Shown in pieces: positions 61,102-64,000 of a DNA stretch of 64,000 bases (positions within the stretch are counted from its first letter, which is position 1; every line of letters starts with the position of its first letter). The position numbers and the translations under genes are program-made. Origin of the DNA: Streptomyces sp. NRRL F-5135 (GTDB lineage Bacteria > Actinomycetota > Actinomycetes > Streptomycetales > Streptomycetaceae); the NCBI RefSeq assembly GCF_000719775.1, contig NZ_JOHR01000018.1, positions 62,001 through 126,000 of the forward strand, in the 5' to 3' direction. The notes under the pieces were generated by a model that was not told the origin of the DNA, did no database searches, and was given only the letters and a program-made list of their open reading frames with translations.

Positions 61102-62093
61102 TGGAGAACGGGGGCGGTCCGGTGCGTGACGAGGGGCGCATCCAACGGGACCCGCGCGGCGGGCACGAGGCTCCGGCGGCGGAGCCGGTGCTCACCCGCG
61201 CGGGCCTCCCGGAGCAGCAGGCCCGTCCCCACCCGGAGGACGGGTTTGAGGGCCAGACGACCGCGGCGGACCGGATGGCCGCGGTGGAGCAGGCGCAGGC
61301 AGAGCGGGCGGCCTTTATGAGCGAAGAACACCACGATCCACAGGATCGCAGCGGGGCGCGGGCGATGTTCATCGAGCTGCGCAAGCTGCCCGACGGCTCG
61401 CCCGAGCGCGCCGACCTGCGCAATCAGCTGGTGCGGATGCATCTTCCGCTGGTCGAGCATCTCGCGCGGCGGTTCCGCAACCGCGGCGAGCCGCTGGACG
61501 ACCTCACCCAGGTCGCGACGATCGGCCTGATCAAGTCGGTGGACCGGTTCGACCCGGAGCGCGGGGTCGAGTTCTCGACGTACGCGACACCGACGGTCGT
61601 CGGCGAGATCAAGCGGCACTTCCGCGACAAGGGCTGGGCGGTGCGGGTGCCGCGCCGGCTCCAGGAGCTGCGGCTGTCCCTGACGACGGCCACCGCCGAG
61701 CTCTCGCAGCTGCACGGCCGTTCGCCGACGGTGCACGAGCTGGCGGAGCGGCTGAGCATCTCGGAGGAAGAGGTCCTGGAGGGCCTGGAGTCGGCCAACG
61801 CGTACTCGACACTGTCGCTGGACGTCCCGGACACGGACGACGAGTCGCCGGCGGTCGCGGACACGCTGGGCGCGGAGGACGAGGCGCTGGAGGGCGTCGA
61901 GTACCGCGAGTCCCTCAAGCCGCTGCTGGAGGACCTGCCGCCGCGCGAGAAGCGGATCCTGCTGCTGCGCTTCTTCGGGAACATGACCCAGTCGCAGATC
62001 GCGCAGGAGGTCGGCATCTCGCAGATGCACGTCTCGCGGCTGCTGGCGCGAACGCTGGCGCAGCTGCGCGAGCGGCTGCTGGTGGAGGAGTAG
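61101..62093 (+). CDS. sigH: SigB/F/G-family RNA polymerase sigma factor
   Basis: A 330-residue alternative sigma factor. Region 2 is LVRMHLPLVEHLARRFRNRGEPLDDLTQVATIGLIKSVDRFDPERGVEFSTYATPTVVGEIKRHFRDKG. Region 3 has RSPTVHELAERLSISEEEV, and region 4 has REKRILLLRFFGNMTQSQIAQEVGISQMHVSRLL. About 72 residues precede a second in-frame ATG at 61317 (MSEEHHDP), where homologues can also start; S. coelicolor SigH is known to appear in several sizes. It belongs to the osmotic/heat stress sigma set. Its antagonist is encoded immediately upstream with a 1-nt overlap. Confidence 0.93.
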   Translation: MENGGGPVRDEGRIQRDPRGGHEAPAAEPVLTRAGLPEQQARPHPEDGFEGQTTAADRMAAVEQAQAERAAFMSEEHHDPQDRSGARAMFIELRKLPDGSPERADLRNQLVRMHLPLVEHLARRFRNRGEPLDDLTQVATIGLIKSVDRFDPERGVEFSTYATPTVVGEIKRHFRDKGWAVRVPRRLQELRLSLTTATAELSQLHGRSPTVHELAERLSISEEEVLEGLESANAYSTLSLDVPDTDDESPAVADTLGAEDEALEGVEYRESLKPLLEDLPPREKRILLLRFFGNMTQSQIAQEVGISQMHVSRLLARTLAQLRERLLVEE

Positions 62094-62168
62094 GACGCGA
62101 AAGCCCCCAGCAGGGCGAACAAGGCGGACAGGACCGTACGGGCGGCAGGGCGCGCAAGGCCTTCGGGC

Positions 62169-62204
62169 GTACGGCGCCTTCGGGTCGTACGGCGCCTTCG
62201 GGTC
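62169..62204. repeat. 18-bp tandem repeat between sigH and a membrane-protein gene
   Basis: GTACGGCGCCTTCGGGTC is present twice, plus a partial third copy, between convergent genes. GGCGCC is palindromic and may help end transcription. Confidence 0.85.
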
Positions 62205-62212
62205 GTACGGGC

Positions 62213-62662
62213 CTACGGGCGGGAGTCGCCGCCCGGGCCGCGGATGCCGAGGGCTTCGGTGGTCTCCGGGTTGAGGATCAGGACCAGCCCCGACACGGCG
62301 ACCACCGCGAGGGCGATGCCCGCCGGGACGAACGCGCCCTCGGAGGTCAGCAGGGTGTAGGCGACGGGCAGGGCCATGATCTGGGTGATCAGCGCGGGCC
62401 CCCGGCTCCAGCCGCGGCGCAGCAGCAGACCGCGCGCGGCGAACAGCGGGAAGGCACCCAGCACGATCAGGGTCACGCCGCCGGTCTCCGCCTGCTGCGG
62501 GCTGTCGGGCCTGCCGAGCAGCCCCATGACCAGCAGGTACACCCCGCCGACGACCAGGGCGAGCGCCTCCAGGCCGCACACGGCCGCGGCGGCGGTCAGG
62601 CGGCCGGGGCGGGGGGCCGGTTCGGGCGTGGACTGCTGCGTGGTCCGCTGGCTGCTGCTCAC
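62213..62662 (-). CDS. Small integral membrane protein
   Basis: A 149-residue protein with four predicted membrane helices (LTAAAAVCGLEALALVVGGVYLLVMG, VTLIVLGAFPLFAARGLLL, ALITQIMALPVAYTLL, AGIALAVVAVSGLVLIL) and a short Ser/Gln/Thr-rich cytoplasmic head. It is unrecognised beyond being widespread in streptomycetes. GTG 62662 has TACCCT 6 nt upstream and no Shine-Dalgarno, so probably leaderless. It converges on sigH across an 18-bp repeat. Confidence 0.8.
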   Translation of the reverse strand: MSSSQRTTQQSTPEPAPRPGRLTAAAAVCGLEALALVVGGVYLLVMGLLGRPDSPQQAETGGVTLIVLGAFPLFAARGLLLRRGWSRGPALITQIMALPVAYTLLTSEGAFVPAGIALAVVAVSGLVLILNPETTEALGIRGPGGDSRP

Positions 62663-62932
62663 CCTTGCAGGGTAGCCGGACCGTGTCCCGGAGCCGGGGC
62701 CCGTCCCGCCCGGTCGCCGTACGGCCGCGTCCCACCGAAGCCGGCGCGGCCGACGCGGCGAGCCTGTACGGCCGAGACCCCCGCGGCCGGACGGCCCCAC
62801 GCGACGAGCCCGCCCCGTACGGCCGGGCGGCTCCGCGCGCCGCGCCACCCCGCCCGACCGGCGGCGATGCCCCGCGTGCGGCGGCACCACCGGGCGCGAC
62901 CCCGCCGACGCCCTGCCGGTAACCTGCTGAGC

Positions 62933-63901
62933 ATGCGCGCGCTTCTCGTGGTCAATCCGGCAGCCACCACCACCAGTGCCCGCACCCGGGACGTCCTCAT
63001 CCACGCGCTCGCGAGCGAGATGAAGCTCGAGGCCGTGACGACGGAGTACCGGGGCCACGCGCGGGACCTCGCCAGGCGGGCCGCCGAGTCCGGGGAGATG
63101 GACCTGGTCGTCGCCCTCGGCGGGGACGGCACGGTCAACGAGGTCGTCAACGGCCTGCTGCACAACGGCCCCGACCCCGGCCTCCTCCCCCGTCTCGCGG
63201 TGGTCCCCGGTGGCTCGACCAATGTGTTCGCCCGCGCGCTCGGGCTGCCCAACGACGCGGTCGAGGCGACCGGCGCGATCCTGGACGCGCTGGCCACCCG
63301 GAGCGAACGGACGATCGGTCTGGGACTGGCGGCCGGGACCCCCGGTTCGGACGACGAGGCGGTCCCCGCACGCTGGTTCACCTTCAACGCGGGCTTCGGC
63401 TTCGACGCGGGAGTGGTGGGCCGGGTCGAACAGCACCGCGAACGCGGCAAGCGTTCGACGCACGCCCTCTATGTGCGCCAGGTCATACGCCAGTTCCTGG
63501 AGGAGCCCCACCGCCGGCACGGCCTGATCACCCTGGAGCGCCCCGGCGCGGAGCCGGTCGAGGACCTGGTGCTGTCCATAATCTGCAACACCGCGCCCTA
63601 CACCTACCTGGGCAACCGGCCGCTCTACTCCTCCCCCACGGCGTCCTTCGACTTGGCGCTCGACGTACTCGGGCTGTCCAGAATGTCGACGTCCGCGGCG
63701 GCCCGATATGGGACGCAACTGCTCACATCGACCCCGACCAGGGGCCCCCAGGGACGTCACGCCGTCTCCCTGCACGATCTGACGGACTTCACCTTGCATT
63801 CGAAGGCGCCCCTCCCGTTCCAGATGGACGGCGACCACCTCGGAGTGCGTACGAGCGTGACGTTCACAGGCGTACGCCGTGCACTGCGTGTGATTGTGTG
63901 A
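62933..63901 (+). CDS. Diacylglycerol-kinase-family lipid kinase
   Basis: A 322-residue cytoplasmic lipid kinase. The catalytic domain has VVNPAATTTSAR, then VVALGGDGTVNEVVNGL (ATP-binding GGDGT), LAVVPGGSTNVFARALGLPND and FTFNAGFGFDAGVV. The C-terminal domain has strands ending FQMDGDHLG with the conserved metal-proximal Asp. Members phosphorylate diacylglycerol, ceramide or related lipids, or sit in lipid biosynthesis. ATG 62933 lies 7 nt after TAACCT, so leaderless. It reads toward the window end. Confidence 0.93.
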   Translation: MRALLVVNPAATTTSARTRDVLIHALASEMKLEAVTTEYRGHARDLARRAAESGEMDLVVALGGDGTVNEVVNGLLHNGPDPGLLPRLAVVPGGSTNVFARALGLPNDAVEATGAILDALATRSERTIGLGLAAGTPGSDDEAVPARWFTFNAGFGFDAGVVGRVEQHRERGKRSTHALYVRQVIRQFLEEPHRRHGLITLERPGAEPVEDLVLSIICNTAPYTYLGNRPLYSSPTASFDLALDVLGLSRMSTSAAARYGTQLLTSTPTRGPQGRHAVSLHDLTDFTLHSKAPLPFQMDGDHLGVRTSVTFTGVRRALRVIV

Positions 63902-64000
63902 GTAGAAGGGGCCAAAGTCCTTTCACTCGAACGTTTACCCTGGGCTCCACCCCATGGAAGTACGGCTGTGACCTAGTCGACACCGAGGAATCAAAAAAAA
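63902..64000. other. Non-coding end of window, probable upstream region of wblE
   Basis: No gene starts here. By remembered gene order the next gene should be wblE (WhiB-like). A GGAATC followed by eight A residues ends the window; the first part could be the -35 of a SigR-type promoter (GGAAT), but the matching -10 would lie outside. Confidence 0.3.

Noticed and set aside
63987..64000. Run of eight A at the end of the window as a terminator or poly-A signal
   Set aside because: No hairpin precedes it, and the window stops there, so its context cannot be judged.

Overview
The window is about 64 kb of very GC-rich DNA (roughly 72% G+C by eye). It has GTG and occasional TTG starts, strong third-position GC bias, many genes without a Shine-Dalgarno sequence, and a gene set typical of Streptomyces: SigB/F/G-type sigma factor with partner switch, nickel superoxide dismutase, snapalysin, EshA-like encapsulin, Kgd. 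From memory, the order lon - two-component pair - kgd - malic enzyme - glutamate ABC transporter - sodX/sodN - encapsulin - sigH matches the S. coelicolor SCO5285-to-SCO5243 region read in descending order. The window is therefore chromosomal core with an accessory island set into it. No tRNA, rRNA, CRISPR array, integrase, transposase or phage gene was seen.

Region by region. 0.1-3.5 kb: PP2C-like protein, MarR regulator, secreted GH25 lysozyme, and a UTRA-only protein. 3.7-9.5 kb: Lon protease with an HspR-type (HAIR) operator, an aminopropyltransferase-like protein, and a response regulator/sensor kinase pair joined by a GTGA overlap. 9.8-13.6 kb: kgd, closed by a strong terminator. 13.7-28.2 kb, all on the minus strand: a nine-gene array, described below. 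28.4-34.2 kb: DUF6104 small protein, LRR protein, TetR with reductase and nitroreductase, DUF4097-PadR pair. 34.5-41 kb: second two-component pair, Clp_N-only protein, MDR dehydrogenase, malic enzyme. 41.4-44.2 kb: glutamate-type ABC importer. 44.3-47.7 kb: methyltransferase, CGNR protein, divergent sodX/sodN, NUDIX. 47.7-53.5 kb: lipoprotein, I36 inhibitor, RidA, LysR with its divergent snapalysin, two conserved hypotheticals. 53.6-56.2 kb: family 2B encapsulin shell and polyprenyl transferase cargo. 56.5-63.9 kb: amidase, PLP enzyme, Na+/H+ antiporter, UBP zinc finger, anti-sigma/sigma pair, membrane protein, DAG-kinase-like lipid kinase. The last 100 bases are non-coding and probably the upstream region of wblE.

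The most interesting part is the 14.5-kb minus-strand array (28239 to 13746). In transcription order it encodes a trypsin-co-occurring (CU044_2847-type) protein, a trypsin-like protease with a VMAP-type C-terminal part, a previously unnamed 71-residue protein, a MoxR-type AAA+ ATPase, a vWA/helical-repeat protein (SAV_2336-type), an 81-residue FxsA-type peptide ending in WGFNNAF, the FxsB radical SAM/SPASM cyclophane maturase, a separate HExxH enzyme, and a TIR-NB-ARC-TPR protein. Several genes overlap by ATGA or GTGA, so they are probably translated as coupled units. The layout joins a RiPP-like peptide-modification module to an NTP-dependent, protease-linked conflict or signalling module. 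Its peptide departs from the family FxS signature (FNN at the core position). A second nanocompartment-related system, the encapsulin with prenyl transferase, lies at 53.6-56.2 kb.
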